DNA of 64,000 nt from Desulfobacter sp. (GTDB lineage Bacteria > Desulfobacterota > Desulfobacteria > Desulfobacterales > Desulfobacteraceae). Location: positions 1,098,001 through 1,162,000 of the forward strand of contig CP054837.1 of the NCBI GenBank assembly GCA_028768525.1. Reading direction: 5' to 3'. The position numbers were made by a program, and so were the translations under genes. The stretch's first letter is position 1. Every line of letters starts with the position of its first letter. Shown piece after piece: positions 40,307 to 49,347 of this stretch. The notes under the pieces were generated by a model that saw only the letters and a list, made by a program, of their open reading frames with translations, made no database searches and was not told the origin of the DNA.

Positions 40307-40657
40307 TCATCCTTTTTCCAGAAGGCCGGCCAGTGCCGCATCCGGGTCGGGTTCAATGGAAAAGACATTATCCAGCTTGGTCAGGCTGAGGGCGTTGAAA
40401 ACCGTCTTTCCCAAGCCGCTTAAAATAAACTGCCGGTCTTGCTGTCTGCTCCACTGCAGCCCTTCCACCAGGGTGGCGATCCCGGAACTGTCCATAAAAG
40501 AAACGCCGGAAAGATCCACCACAATACCGACGGTGGCGGCGTTAAAGCAGGGCAAAAGTGCATCCCGAAGATTCGGTGAGGTAAACATGTCCACCTCCCC
40601 TTCCACCCGGATCAGGGCGGCATTGCCGTTGATTTTCTTTTTAATACTGAATTCCAT
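40307..40657 (-). CDS. STAS-domain protein (MlaB-like)
   Basis: A 116-aa single STAS domain with VEGEVDMFTSPNLRDAL and VVDLSGVSFMDSSGIATLVEGL. The DSSG serine is the phosphorylation site in anti-sigma antagonists and is also seen in some MlaB proteins. It lies between mlaD and mlaC, where MlaB is expected, and should bind the MlaF ATPase. An anti-sigma-type ATPase is encoded divergently at 42830, so crosstalk or phosphorylation of this STAS protein is possible. ATG 40657 is 4 nt after the mlaD stop. Confidence 0.88.
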   Translation of the reverse strand: MEFSIKKKINGNAALIRVEGEVDMFTSPNLRDALLPCFNAATVGIVVDLSGVSFMDSSGIATLVEGLQWSRQQDRQFILSGLGKTVFNALSLTKLDNVFSIEPDPDAALAGLLEKG

Positions 40658-40661
40658 GGGC

Positions 40662-41099
40662 TTACTTCTCAAATATATACTTGCTGATCAGCTCTTCCAG
40701 GCTGATGGCCGATTCCGTATCCATCAACTCCCCCTTGTCTTCGAGAAAGTCTTCTGAACCGCCCGGGGAAAGCTTGACGAACTTGTCGCCGATCACCCCC
40801 TTGGTCCGGATGGAGGCAATGGTATCGTCGGTGATTTCAGTTCCCTTTTTGATTTCCATTTTCACCATGGCGTTGTTTTCCTCCAGGGTGATGGCGGCCA
40901 CCTTGCCCACGGGCACCCCTGCGATTTCCACCGATGCCCCCGGCTCAAGCCCCTCCACGGATCCGAATACCGCCGTAATGGTATAATTGCCGGAACCGAA
41001 GAATTCAACAGATCCCAGGTTCACCGACAGGTAGACCAGGCAGGCCATGCCCATGATCATGAAAAGGCCCACTGAAATTTCCGTTGTTTTTGAATACAT
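40662..41099 (-). CDS. mlaD: Mce-domain lipid-transport protein MlaD
   Basis: A 145-aa protein with an N-terminal transmembrane helix (TTEISVGLFMIMGMACLVYLSVNLG) and one MlaD/Mce domain: YTITAVFGSVEGLEPGASVEIAGVPVGKV, SIRTKGVIGDKFVKLSPGG. It forms the hexameric periplasmic ring on MlaE. It lies 18 nt after mlaE. Confidence 0.95.
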   Translation of the reverse strand: MYSKTTEISVGLFMIMGMACLVYLSVNLGSVEFFGSGNYTITAVFGSVEGLEPGASVEIAGVPVGKVAAITLEENNAMVKMEIKKGTEITDDTIASIRTKGVIGDKFVKLSPGGSEDFLEDKGELMDTESAISLEELISKYIFEK

Positions 41100-41117
41100 G
41101 GTTTTCTAATTTAAATC

Positions 41118-41894
41118 CTATAGCAGTAAAGATGTCAATATATAATCCATGATAAGAATGGTCAGGGAACAAATGACCACAGCCCGGGTGGTGGCCCGGC
41201 TCACCCCTTCTGTATCCGCCCTTGCCGTATATCCCATAAAGGAAGAAATCCAGGCGATGAGCAGGCCGAAGCACAGGGATTTCACCACCCCTCCCCAGAT
41301 ATCCGTAAACGTGACAGACGCCGCCATCTTGCCGAAATAGGCCCCCTCGTTCACGCCCAGCAGCTTCACCCCCACAAGATACCCGCCGAAGATCCCCACC
41401 ACATCGAAAAAGCCGGTGAGCAGCGGCAGCGACAAAATACCGGCCACCACCTTGGGGCTGACCACATACTTGAGGGGGTCCACGGCCATCATCTCCAGGG
41501 CCGGGAACTGGTCCGTGATTTTCATGATGCCGATCTCGGCGGTGATGGCCGAACCGGCCCGGCCCGTCACCATGAGGGCGCAAAGCACCGGCCCCAGCTC
41601 CCGGATTATGGACAGGGCAACCGCCGACCCCAGCAGGGCCTCGGCCCCGAACTGGACCAGGGTATGGTGGCCCTGCAGCCCGAGGACCATGCCGGTGAAC
41701 AGGCCGGTGACAAATATAATAAGGATGGATTTTGACCCGATGAATTCCATTTCCTTGACCAGCCGGAACAACCGGAACGGGGGAAGAAAAAACCGCAACA
41801 TGGCCAGGAATAGAAAAATCCCGCCCCGCCCCAGTATCCGCACCCGGTCCAAAGTGGCCCGCCCCAATGCAGCGGCAAAATCAAGGCCTGGCAT
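41118..41894 (-). CDS. mlaE: Lipid ABC transporter permease MlaE
   Basis: A 258-aa permease of the MlaE/YrbE family with VTGLFTGMVLGLQGHHTLVQFGAE, REIGPVL-type motif IIRELGPVLCALMVTGRAGSAITAEIGIMKITDQFPALEMMAVDPLKYVV and DVVGIFGGYLVGV. Five helices. It starts inside the end of mlaF (14-nt overlap), so they are coupled. Confidence 0.95.
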   Translation of the reverse strand: MPGLDFAAALGRATLDRVRILGRGGIFLFLAMLRFFLPPFRLFRLVKEMEFIGSKSILIIFVTGLFTGMVLGLQGHHTLVQFGAEALLGSAVALSIIRELGPVLCALMVTGRAGSAITAEIGIMKITDQFPALEMMAVDPLKYVVSPKVVAGILSLPLLTGFFDVVGIFGGYLVGVKLLGVNEGAYFGKMAASVTFTDIWGGVVKSLCFGLLIAWISSFMGYTARADTEGVSRATTRAVVICSLTILIMDYILTSLLL

Positions 41895-42687
41895 AGGTCC
41901 CTCCTTCCATAAGGATATCCTCCAGATAATCCTTATGGGTCCGGGTGAAGGGGATGGGCCCCTCCGGATTTCCCGTTACGAACTGCACCACCCGGGGATC
42001 TTTGCTGTTGCGTATTTCATCCACACTGCCTTCGGCAATGATTTCCCCGTAATAAAGGATGATAATATGGTCGGCGATCCTGAAACAGGATTCAATATCG
42101 TGGGAGACCACCACCGAGGTGATGCTCAGCTTTTGATTCAAATCCCGGATCAGCTTATCGATGACCCCGGTTGAAATGGGATCCAGGCCCGAGGTGGGCT
42201 CGTCGTAAAAAATTATCTTGGGATCCATGACAATGGCCCGGGCCAGCCCCACCCGTTTCATCATCCCACCGGAGAGCTGGGAGGGCATCATTTTCTCTGT
42301 CCCCCGCAACCCCACCATCTCCAGTTTCATGGTGACCAGGGTTTTGATGACATTCTCTGCAATCCGGGTGTTCTCACGCAGGGGGAATGCAATGTTTTCG
42401 TAGATATTCATATAGTTGAACAGGGCGGACCCCTGGAAGAGCATTCCCATTTTTTTGCGTTCTTCAAAAAGCTGTGACCGGGTTGCCGCTGCCAGGTCAA
42501 GGCCGTCGAAGAGGACCTGGCCGGCATCGGGCCGTTCCAGTCCCGTCACCTGGCGCAGCAGGGTGCTTTTCCCGGATCCGGAACCGCCCAGGATCACGGT
42601 CACTTTATTCTTTTGAAACCGACAGTTGATGTGGTTTGACGCAGTCACATCACCGTATTTTTTTTCGAGGTCTTTTACAATGATCAT
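41881..42687 (-). CDS. mlaF: Lipid ABC transporter ATPase MlaF
   Basis: A 268-aa ABC ATPase: VILGGSGSGKSTLLRQVTGLERPD (Walker A), KKMGMLFQGSALFNYMNIYENIAFPL (Q loop with the MlaF-type sequence), PSQLSGGMMKRVGLARAIVMDPKIIFYDEPTSGLDP (signature and Walker B), VVSHDIESCFRIADHI. First gene of the mla operon on the minus strand; divergent from the anti-sigma-type ATPase at 42830. Confidence 0.95.
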   Translation of the reverse strand: MIIVKDLEKKYGDVTASNHINCRFQKNKVTVILGGSGSGKSTLLRQVTGLERPDAGQVLFDGLDLAAATRSQLFEERKKMGMLFQGSALFNYMNIYENIAFPLRENTRIAENVIKTLVTMKLEMVGLRGTEKMMPSQLSGGMMKRVGLARAIVMDPKIIFYDEPTSGLDPISTGVIDKLIRDLNQKLSITSVVVSHDIESCFRIADHIIILYYGEIIAEGSVDEIRNSKDPRVVQFVTGNPEGPIPFTRTHKDYLEDILMEGGTYARP

Positions 42688-42829
42688 GGATATAACGCCC
42701 CAATCAGGTTGACCATCATTGATACCCCATGGCCTTGAGCCCTGTCAACGATAATCAGAGATTGACAAAGGGGCCGGGGATCTAATATGAAAATAATAAT
42801 AAATATAAAAATTCCAAAGGCAGGCAAAC

Positions 42830-43243
42830 GTGGCAGATCCCACAATCGAATTGGCCGTTCCATCCCATCCCAAATTCCTGAAGCTGGTGCGGGACGTAAT
42901 GAGGAATGCGGCAAAGTCCCTGGGGATTACAGGCGACCGGGCCGACGGAATCATCCTGGCCGTTGACGAGGCCTGCTCAAATATCATCCGCCACAGCTAT
43001 ATGGGACGCGTTGACAAAACCATAGAGTTTTCCATTACATTGGGGAAAGCGGCTCTGACCATCGCCATCTCGGACAGCGGGAAAAAATGGAATCCTCCGG
43101 CCAAAGACCTTAATAAGGAAAGCCTAAACAAACTAAAACCCGGCGGATTAGGTTTGCTCATCATCCGCCGGGTCATGGACCGGATAGATTTCAGCCGCGC
43201 AAACAGCGGCAAGAATATCATCCGTATGGTTAAATATCTGTAA
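42830..43243 (+). CDS. Anti-sigma-type ATP-binding protein (RsbW-like HATPase)
   Basis: A 137-aa GHKL ATPase of the serine-kinase anti-sigma family with GTG start: AVPSHPKFLKLVRDVM, AVDEACSNIIRHSY (N box), ISDSGKKWNPP (G1-like) and GGLGLLIIRRVMDRIDFSR (G2). Such proteins phosphorylate STAS antagonists or bind sigma factors. The only STAS protein in the window is in the divergent mla operon, so a partner relationship is possible but unproven. Upstream AT-rich sequence probably holds both promoters. Confidence 0.9.
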   Translation: MADPTIELAVPSHPKFLKLVRDVMRNAAKSLGITGDRADGIILAVDEACSNIIRHSYMGRVDKTIEFSITLGKAALTIAISDSGKKWNPPAKDLNKESLNKLKPGGLGLLIIRRVMDRIDFSRANSGKNIIRMVKYL

Positions 43244-43247
43244 GGCG

Positions 43248-43799
43248 TTATTTATTTTCCAGGATGGACTGAATTACCTCAAAAGGGAAAGGGTCAGACA
43301 GGTTGCCCGCCCCCGTAGCCGGGAGGGGATCCTGGGGCTTGTGCCCGGAGCCTGTAAAGCCGACAACCCGGCCGTCACCGAACTCAATGCGGTAGTTGGG
43401 CCGGATGCCCTTTCCCGTTGTACCGAAAAAGACCTTGGCCTCCTTGTCGCCGGCCATATTGTCCGTGAGTTTCACCAGAAAGGCCTCGGCAAGCTGCCCC
43501 ACCCGGTTCTCGTCCCATTGGATATTCTGTTTACCGCCGGAAGACCGCTGACGGGTGGCTTTTTTCTCTTTGAGTTTGGAAATCCTGCCGGCCAGTATAT
43601 TCAGTTTCATGCCCAGATTTTTTACCGAACGCTCCTGAATCTCCCCCTCGGCCTGGGGCCTAAGATTCTCCAGCTCTGAGTTGACCTCCTCAAAACTGGT
43701 CTTGGATTCCTCCACCGCTTTCTTTTCAATGAGTAGATCAATATGTTCGCACATCCGGTTGATGGCCTGTCTGGATTCGCGGAATTTGTTGGGTTCCAT
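43248..43799 (-). CDS. Hypothetical coiled-coil protein
   Basis: A 183-aa soluble protein. Residues 10-90 are predicted coiled coil rich in Glu/Lys (SKTSFEEVNSELENLRPQ); the C-terminal part has KVFFGTTGKGIRPNYRIEFGDGRVVGFTG, a small beta-rich segment. I do not recognise the family. It has an AAGGAGG site and converges on the anti-sigma-type gene with 4 nt between stops. Confidence 0.65.
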   Translation of the reverse strand: MEPNKFRESRQAINRMCEHIDLLIEKKAVEESKTSFEEVNSELENLRPQAEGEIQERSVKNLGMKLNILAGRISKLKEKKATRQRSSGGKQNIQWDENRVGQLAEAFLVKLTDNMAGDKEAKVFFGTTGKGIRPNYRIEFGDGRVVGFTGSGHKPQDPLPATGAGNLSDPFPFEVIQSILENK

Positions 43800-44008
43800 T
43801 ATTCCTCCTTCTGCTTATCGGTCACGCACACCTTTAAACCACCAGGCAGAAGAATGGGAAGGCCGGATCTAAAGAAACAAGCATCTGGGCAGTCGGCAAT
43901 GATCTCCCGTGATTTAATTGCTGCAGTTAAACATCCTTAATCATTCAAAGAATCCTACACTGCCTGAACCTTTATTTCAAGGCCAAGAAAAAAATGGAGC
44001 CCGGGCCG
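43800..44008. other. Intergenic spacer
   Basis: About 210 bases between the coiled-coil gene start and the end of ybaK. It should carry the coiled-coil gene promoter. I see no RNA gene or repeat in it. Confidence 0.3.
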
Positions 44009-44482
44009 TCAATCGGCACGGGCGATGGGGGCAAATTCTGCCCGGGCCAGCCGGGCCAGGTCCCCGGGAGACAGACATATCTGTAGTCCCCGCCTTCCGG
44101 CGCTGACATAGACCTGGGCCAGATCCCGGGCTGAATAGTCGATAAGGGTGGGCAAGGCCTTTTTCTGCCCCATGGGACTCACCCCGCCGGTGAGGTAGCC
44201 GGTGGTCTTTTCCACCACCTTTTTATCGGCCATGGCCGTTTTTTTCACCCCCAGGGCCTTGGCAAAGGCTTTGAGGTCCAGATGGCAGGCCACCGGTACG
44301 ACGGCCACGGCAAGATCCCGTCCCCCCAGGGAAACCACAAGGGTTTTAAACAGGTGGTCCGGCGCCACGCCCAGTTTCTGGGCCGCTTCCATGCCGTAGG
44401 ACCGGACGGCGGGATCATGATCGTATTCATGGAGACTAAACTTGATTTTGGCCTTTTTGGCTGTTGCAACTGCAGGTGTCAT
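44009..44482 (-). CDS. ybaK: Cys-tRNA(Pro)/Ser-tRNA deacylase, YbaK/EbsC family
   Basis: A 157-aa trans-editing enzyme that hydrolyses mischarged tRNA. Family motifs: FSLHEYDHDPAV, YGMEAAQKLGVAPDHLFKTLVV, AVVPVACHLDLKAFAKALGVKKTAMADKKVVEKTTGYLTGGVSPMGQKK (the G-x-x-P-x-G loop) and TLIDYSARDLAQVYVSAGRRGLQICLSPGDLARL. The start ATG at 44482 follows AAGGAG; an upstream start would add an arginine- and cysteine-rich leader without support. Confidence 0.94.
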   Translation of the reverse strand: MTPAVATAKKAKIKFSLHEYDHDPAVRSYGMEAAQKLGVAPDHLFKTLVVSLGGRDLAVAVVPVACHLDLKAFAKALGVKKTAMADKKVVEKTTGYLTGGVSPMGQKKALPTLIDYSARDLAQVYVSAGRRGLQICLSPGDLARLARAEFAPIARAD

Positions 44483-44771
44483 GCACTCCTTATAACACTG
44501 CCGGCGCCGGCAGGCAACAGGCCTGGCCATTCAAGGGGCAGGTATTTCCAAACAGGAGGCCTTTGAAAAAAGGATGAGGAAAATGACTTGCCAAAATTCC
44601 CGGAGTCAGTTTATTCTCCATTAAACTAATTCTCACTTACAGCCCAACCTGTCTATTTGCTGCGCATTAAAAATCTGCGGTTCGCCCTTAAAAACGGAAG
44701 GATCAACAGGCAACCGAGTCAATTCCTGATACTGAATAAGGGGCTGGAAAACATAGGAAAAAGGAGGGGGT

Positions 44772-45767
44772 ATGTTATCACGGAATATCGGCCAGTCAGG
44801 ACTGTCAGTATCGGCAATCGGGCTTGGATGTATGGGGCTTTCCGAATTTTACGGGGAACCCACACAAGAGTCGGAGGCCATTCATCTGCTCCACCGGGCC
44901 GTCGATCTGGGTATCACCCATTTTGATACGGCGGAACTCTACGGCCAGGGGCAGAATGAGCAGTTGCTGGGCAGGGCTTTTGCCGGACGTTGGGACCAAA
45001 TTGTTATTGCCACCAAGTTTGGCCCCCAGCGGGACCCGGCCACGGGCGCCTTTGTGGGGGTGGACGGCTCTCCGGCCAATGTCCGGCACTCCTGCGAGAA
45101 GAGCCTGAAGCGTCTGGGGGCCGAAAGGATTGACCTGTATTATCTCCACCGTATTGATCCGGCGACGCAGATCGAGGAAACTGTGGGAGAGATGGCCAAG
45201 CTGGTCCAGGAAGGCAAGATAGGGGCCGTTGGCCTGTCAGAGGCTTCAGCCAGGACCATTGAACGGGCACATGCTGTTCATCCCATTGCCGCCCTTCAGA
45301 CCGAGTACTCTATATTCAGCCGTGATATTGAAAAGGAAATACTCCCCGCATGCGTGAAACTCGGCGTCAGCCTGGTGGCCTACTCCCCCCTGGGCAGGGG
45401 AATGCTGACCGGCCGATACACCTCAACCAGCGACCGCCCCACCAGCGAGACTGATTTCAGGACACAGATGCAGCCAAGGTTCCAGCCGGGGAATATCGAG
45501 TCCAACCTCAAACTGGTGGAGGCCATCAAGGAGATTGCCGCCCAAACGGGATGCGTGGCAGCCCAGGTTGCTTTGGCCTGGGTGCTGGGCCAGGGCGATC
45601 ATATTCTAGCCATTCCGGGCACGACCAAGCCAGCCCACCTACAAACCAACCTGGGGTCACTCGACTGCCGCCTCACAGCGGAGAACCGGGCCCGGCTCAA
45701 TGAACTGGCAGATCAGGTGCTCGGGGATCGGTACCTGCCTGGGGAAATGGCGGCTGTCAACCAATAG
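44772..45767 (+). CDS. Aldo/keto reductase
   Basis: A 331-aa NADPH-dependent oxidoreductase of the AKR superfamily (AKR13/YakC-like). Motifs: LSVSAIGLGCMGLSEFYG, FDTAELYGQGQNEQLLGRAF (Asp/Tyr of the tetrad), VIATKFG (Lys), YYLHRIDP (His), VAYSPLGRGMLTGRY and AIPGTTKPAHLQTNLGS for coenzyme binding. The AAGGAGGGGG site is directly upstream. The substrate is unknown. It stands alone. Confidence 0.95.
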   Translation: MLSRNIGQSGLSVSAIGLGCMGLSEFYGEPTQESEAIHLLHRAVDLGITHFDTAELYGQGQNEQLLGRAFAGRWDQIVIATKFGPQRDPATGAFVGVDGSPANVRHSCEKSLKRLGAERIDLYYLHRIDPATQIEETVGEMAKLVQEGKIGAVGLSEASARTIERAHAVHPIAALQTEYSIFSRDIEKEILPACVKLGVSLVAYSPLGRGMLTGRYTSTSDRPTSETDFRTQMQPRFQPGNIESNLKLVEAIKEIAAQTGCVAAQVALAWVLGQGDHILAIPGTTKPAHLQTNLGSLDCRLTAENRARLNELADQVLGDRYLPGEMAAVNQ

Positions 45768-45949
45768 TCCCTGCGGCCCCCATGCCCTGCCTGGGGGCCG
45801 CAGTATTCCACCGAACCGGGTCCCCCCTGCCCGGGGACGGGGCAGGGGTATTTGCATTCTTCCTGCTGCCTTGATGGCCACATGTGTTGGCCCCGGACAA
45901 TTCAATTTATGGCGTTTACAGAAGGCCGGTTTCAACGTATATTTCCCCC

Positions 45950-46651
45950 ATGAAATTTTATGCTGTTGCCAAAGGAAGACAAACCGGAATATTCACCACC
46001 TGGGCCGAAGCCGAGCGCCAGGTAAAGGGCTTTGCAGGCGCAAGGTTCAAAAGTTTTAAAACCGAAAAAGAGGCCCTGGCCTTTCTGGACAACCCCGTTT
46101 ACGGCGGGGGCAGGAAAGCCGGGCAGCCCCAAAAGCCGGCCAAACCGAAAGCGCCGGCCGCCCCGGAAACCTATTCCGATGACACCATTGTGGTCTACAC
46201 CGACGGCGGCGCCATCGGCAACCCCGGCCCGGGGGGCTACGGTGTGGTGTTTAAAGACGGGAAAGAATTATGCGGCGGATTCAACAGAACCACCAACAAC
46301 CGCATGGAACTCTTGGCCGTCATCAAAGCCCTGGAGGCCCTGGAAGGGACCATTGCCCCCATTGTACTCCATTCCGATTCCAGATATGTCATAAACGGCA
46401 TCACCAAAGGCTGGGCCAGGGGATGGAAAAAACGGGGATGGAAAAAATCCAACGGAGAACCGGCGCTGAACCCGGATCTCTGGGCCAGGCTCCTGGATCT
46501 TCTGCCCGGACTGGATATCAAATTCAAATGGGTGAAGGGCCATGCAGGCAACCCCCTGAATGAAGCCTGCGACCACCTGGCCAATTCCACGGCCCGGAAA
46601 TCCGGCCTGCCAGACGATACAGAATACCTCAAAGCGACCTCACGGGGGTAG
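45950..46651 (+). CDS. rnhA: Ribonuclease HI with N-terminal hybrid-binding (viroplasmin) domain
   Basis: A 233-aa protein. Residues 1-45 are a caulimovirus viroplasmin-type HBD (KFYAVAKGRQTGIFTTWAEAERQVKGF...FKSFKTEKEALAFL) that grips RNA/DNA hybrids, followed by a linker. The RNase H domain holds the catalytic acids in VVYTDGGAIGNPGPGGYG, NNRMELLAVIKAL and HSDSRYVINGI, and WVKGHAGNPLNEACDHLA. The ATG at 45950 is at the domain boundary. HBD-fused RNase HI is the common form in many anaerobes. It removes R-loops and primers. Confidence 0.95.
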   Translation: MKFYAVAKGRQTGIFTTWAEAERQVKGFAGARFKSFKTEKEALAFLDNPVYGGGRKAGQPQKPAKPKAPAAPETYSDDTIVVYTDGGAIGNPGPGGYGVVFKDGKELCGGFNRTTNNRMELLAVIKALEALEGTIAPIVLHSDSRYVINGITKGWARGWKKRGWKKSNGEPALNPDLWARLLDLLPGLDIKFKWVKGHAGNPLNEACDHLANSTARKSGLPDDTEYLKATSRG

Positions 46652-46797
46652 CCCATGAAAAGAACCGTCTGTGAACGGACCCGGGGCGCCCCATCAACCG
46701 CCCCCCGGATATATTAAAGACGGATTGCAAATCAGGCCCGGAACTGGTACATCTCTTAACACGCGTTCAATCCATCGGATTTATTTAACATACTCAT

Positions 46798-47514
46798 ATG
46801 GATATGGTTTCCGACATAAACACAATACAAGGCCTGCTCAAGGTCATAGACACCCTGCCCGTGGCCGTTTCCGTCATTAACGGAAACCGGAGAGTCGTAC
46901 TGGCCAACAGGGCCATCGCCCGGTTAACCAACAAAAAAAATGAAGAACTGCTGGGGAAGGTGGGAGGAGAGGCCCTGGGCTGTATCCACAAAGATGATTC
47001 TCCCCTGGGCTGCGGTTTCGGCCCCGATTGCGTCAAGTGCCGGCTGAGGCAATCCCTAGAAACCACACTGGAAACAAAAGAACCCCTGAGCATGGTGGAA
47101 ACAACCATGGCATTTAAGGGCGGCAACGAATGCCACCTGAGGATTTCCACCCTGCCCCTGGTATTGAACCAGGAAGATGTCGTCCTTCTTTCCATTGAAG
47201 ATATCACCGATATCAAGGCCCATGAGCAGACCCGGATGGAGAAAGAAAAAATGGCGGCGGCCGTTCAAACCGCCGGCGCCGTCTGCCACGAAATAAACCA
47301 GCCGCTGATGGTCATCATGGGCATGGCTGAAATCCTATTGGAAGATATCCCGAGTGACGATCCCCGGCATGCCCAGTTGACTGAAATCAAAATCCAGGCG
47401 GACCGTTTGGGGGACATTACCAAACAGCTGATGACCCTGACCGAATACCGGACCAAGCCCTATCTGAAAAAACAGATTTTAGATATAAAGGAGTCTTCGG
47501 ACGGGAGCGTTTAA
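46798..47514 (+). CDS. PAS plus HisKA protein lacking an ATPase domain
   Basis: A 238-aa protein with a PAS domain (about 12-145) carrying four cysteines (62, 72, 78, 81: GCIHKDD, GCGFGPDCVKCRLRQ), a linker helix and a histidine-kinase dimerisation helix pair with the phospho-acceptor box AVCHEINQPLMVIMG. The chain ends about 75 residues later without the N, G1 and G2 boxes of a HATPase, so it cannot autophosphorylate alone. It may be phosphorylated in trans, act as a phosphatase or be a truncated kinase. The cysteine pattern recalls the PAS of the sigma54 activator at 5998. Confidence 0.82.
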   Translation: MDMVSDINTIQGLLKVIDTLPVAVSVINGNRRVVLANRAIARLTNKKNEELLGKVGGEALGCIHKDDSPLGCGFGPDCVKCRLRQSLETTLETKEPLSMVETTMAFKGGNECHLRISTLPLVLNQEDVVLLSIEDITDIKAHEQTRMEKEKMAAAVQTAGAVCHEINQPLMVIMGMAEILLEDIPSDDPRHAQLTEIKIQADRLGDITKQLMTLTEYRTKPYLKKQILDIKESSDGSV

Positions 47515-47534
47515 CCCGTCCGGAACCGGAGCCC

Positions 47535-49289
47535 ATGCACTGTACCTGCCCTCTCCTGCCCCCCCGGACAGCCGCAGGTACCGCCTTAATTTTTCTGGCA
47601 TTTATCGTGGCCTCCTGCAGTTCAGGCATCCGCCCCGCCCACCGGCCGCCGGAACACCACACGCCCCCCGCCCCGGCAATTGTTCCATCAAGCGCCCCTT
47701 GCGCCCTCCAGGACCGAAAATTTGACCGGGCAGAGGCCCTGGTCTTGAAAAAACGATTCAGCGCCGCCCTGGCCATTGCGTCACACATCGCCGAGTTTCC
47801 CTGCTCCCGGGACCGGCAATCAAAGGCCCTGGAACTGATCGGCGATATATATATGGCGGAAGGTAAAGAAGTGAACGCCTTTTATTTCTTTGTCCGGGCA
47901 GGCGAAAAAGCCGGCCCCCGCAAAGATTTTTCCCGGATTCTTTCAAAAGCCGTATCATCTGTGGCCCATATGTCCGCCGACAATATTATCTTTATCTTGG
48001 AAAAAACAGCCCCGCCCCGTATACAAAAGGCACTTCTCTTTCAGTCTGCAGCGGCAAAGGCCAACGCAGGCAACCCCAGGGAGGCCCGAGCCCTGTACCA
48101 ATCCTTTATCAAGAAATTCCCCGAGGACACATATACGCCAGCGGCCAGATCCATCACGGCGGACCTGAACCGCCGGCCGGAGACCCTGACCCCGGCCGTC
48201 GGTATCCTGCTGCCCCTGACCGGATATTATAAAACCGGCGGCAGCAGGGCCCTAGGCGGAATCAATTATTACAGGCAAATCAGCGGCAGGGATGATCTCA
48301 GGTTCATCATCATGGACACGGCATCGGATCCCGGTCAGGCGGCCAGGGCCGTGAAAGAATTAAAAATAAAAGGCGCTGCCTGCATCATCGGCCCCATGGT
48401 CACCGCCAGGGCGGCGGCGGAACAGGCACGGGACCTGGAAATCCCAATGATTCTCCTCTCCCAGGCCCCTGATATCCCGGAAATTTCGCCCATGATCTTC
48501 CGGCATTTTCTTTTTCCCGAGCAGCAGATCAGAAGCAGTGCCGCCTTTATCATGGAAAAATACGGCCGCCGTGAATTTGCCGCCCTCTACCCCGATGACG
48601 ATTACGGCAGCGCCTTTGTCTCCGCGCTCAAAAAACAGATCCCGGACATGGGCGGCCGTATAACGGATATCCAGCGGTACAGCCCCGGCCAGACGGATTT
48701 TTCACCCCAAATCAAATCGCTGATCAAAGGCTACCGGGCAAAGGGAAAGGACGGCCGGTTCAGGGACATCTCCTCCCGCCCCAGAAAAGAGCGGAACAAA
48801 ATATACCGGGCCAAAACAGATTTCAATGTATTATTCATTCCGGACAGTCCGGACACCGCTGCCATGATCGCCCCACAGCTGAAGTATCACGGCATTTCAG
48901 ATGTCATTCTCATGGGCACCAACCTCTGGCATACGGACAAGCTGCTCCAGGCTGCCGCCTACCTGAAAAATGCGGTGTTCACAGACGGTTTCCACCCGGA
49001 AAAGGAAAAGACGGCGGAATTCATCAGGCAATTCACGGAAGAGACCGGCTCTCCTCCCGGCTACATCCAGGCCGCCGCATACGAAGCCGTATCGTCCATT
49101 GCCCCGATCATTGCCGAGAGCAAGGCCTCAGGCAGGCAGCTGGCCGAAGAAATCAGCCGCGTCAACCGCTTCTCCGCCCTGACGTGCACCACCGGATTTG
49201 ACCCCCGGGGGGAACCGCTGGATTCCCTTGATATTTTCCAAATCAGGGGTGGGGCCATCACCCTTGTCCGTCCATGCACCCACAGGTGA
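47535..49289 (+). CDS. Lipoprotein with TPR-like and periplasmic-binding-protein domains (LpoA-like)
   Basis: A 584-aa predicted lipoprotein (lipobox VASC near residue 27). An alpha-helical TPR-like region runs about 60-205 (RAEALVLKKRFSAALAIASHIAEF, ANAGNPREARALYQSFIKKFPED). A type I periplasmic-binding domain follows from about 215 (VGILLPLTGYYKTGGSRALGGINYYRQIS, IIGPMVTARAAAEQA, ALYPDDDYGSAF). The layout is that of LpoA-type activators of penicillin-binding protein 1A, but a ligand-binding role is also possible. It starts 20 nt after the PAS-HisKA gene. Confidence 0.85.
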   Translation: MHCTCPLLPPRTAAGTALIFLAFIVASCSSGIRPAHRPPEHHTPPAPAIVPSSAPCALQDRKFDRAEALVLKKRFSAALAIASHIAEFPCSRDRQSKALELIGDIYMAEGKEVNAFYFFVRAGEKAGPRKDFSRILSKAVSSVAHMSADNIIFILEKTAPPRIQKALLFQSAAAKANAGNPREARALYQSFIKKFPEDTYTPAARSITADLNRRPETLTPAVGILLPLTGYYKTGGSRALGGINYYRQISGRDDLRFIIMDTASDPGQAARAVKELKIKGAACIIGPMVTARAAAEQARDLEIPMILLSQAPDIPEISPMIFRHFLFPEQQIRSSAAFIMEKYGRREFAALYPDDDYGSAFVSALKKQIPDMGGRITDIQRYSPGQTDFSPQIKSLIKGYRAKGKDGRFRDISSRPRKERNKIYRAKTDFNVLFIPDSPDTAAMIAPQLKYHGISDVILMGTNLWHTDKLLQAAAYLKNAVFTDGFHPEKEKTAEFIRQFTEETGSPPGYIQAAAYEAVSSIAPIIAESKASGRQLAEEISRVNRFSALTCTTGFDPRGEPLDSLDIFQIRGGAITLVRPCTHR

Positions 49290-49347
49290 ATGCCCGGTGT
49301 AATCCGGGCGTTACGGCCACCCTAAAAACGTTTAGGCGGCCATGGAT

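Noticed and set aside
44657..44926. 89-codon plus-strand frame ahead of the aldo/keto reductase
   Set aside because: It overlaps the reductase start in another frame and has no ribosome site or motif.
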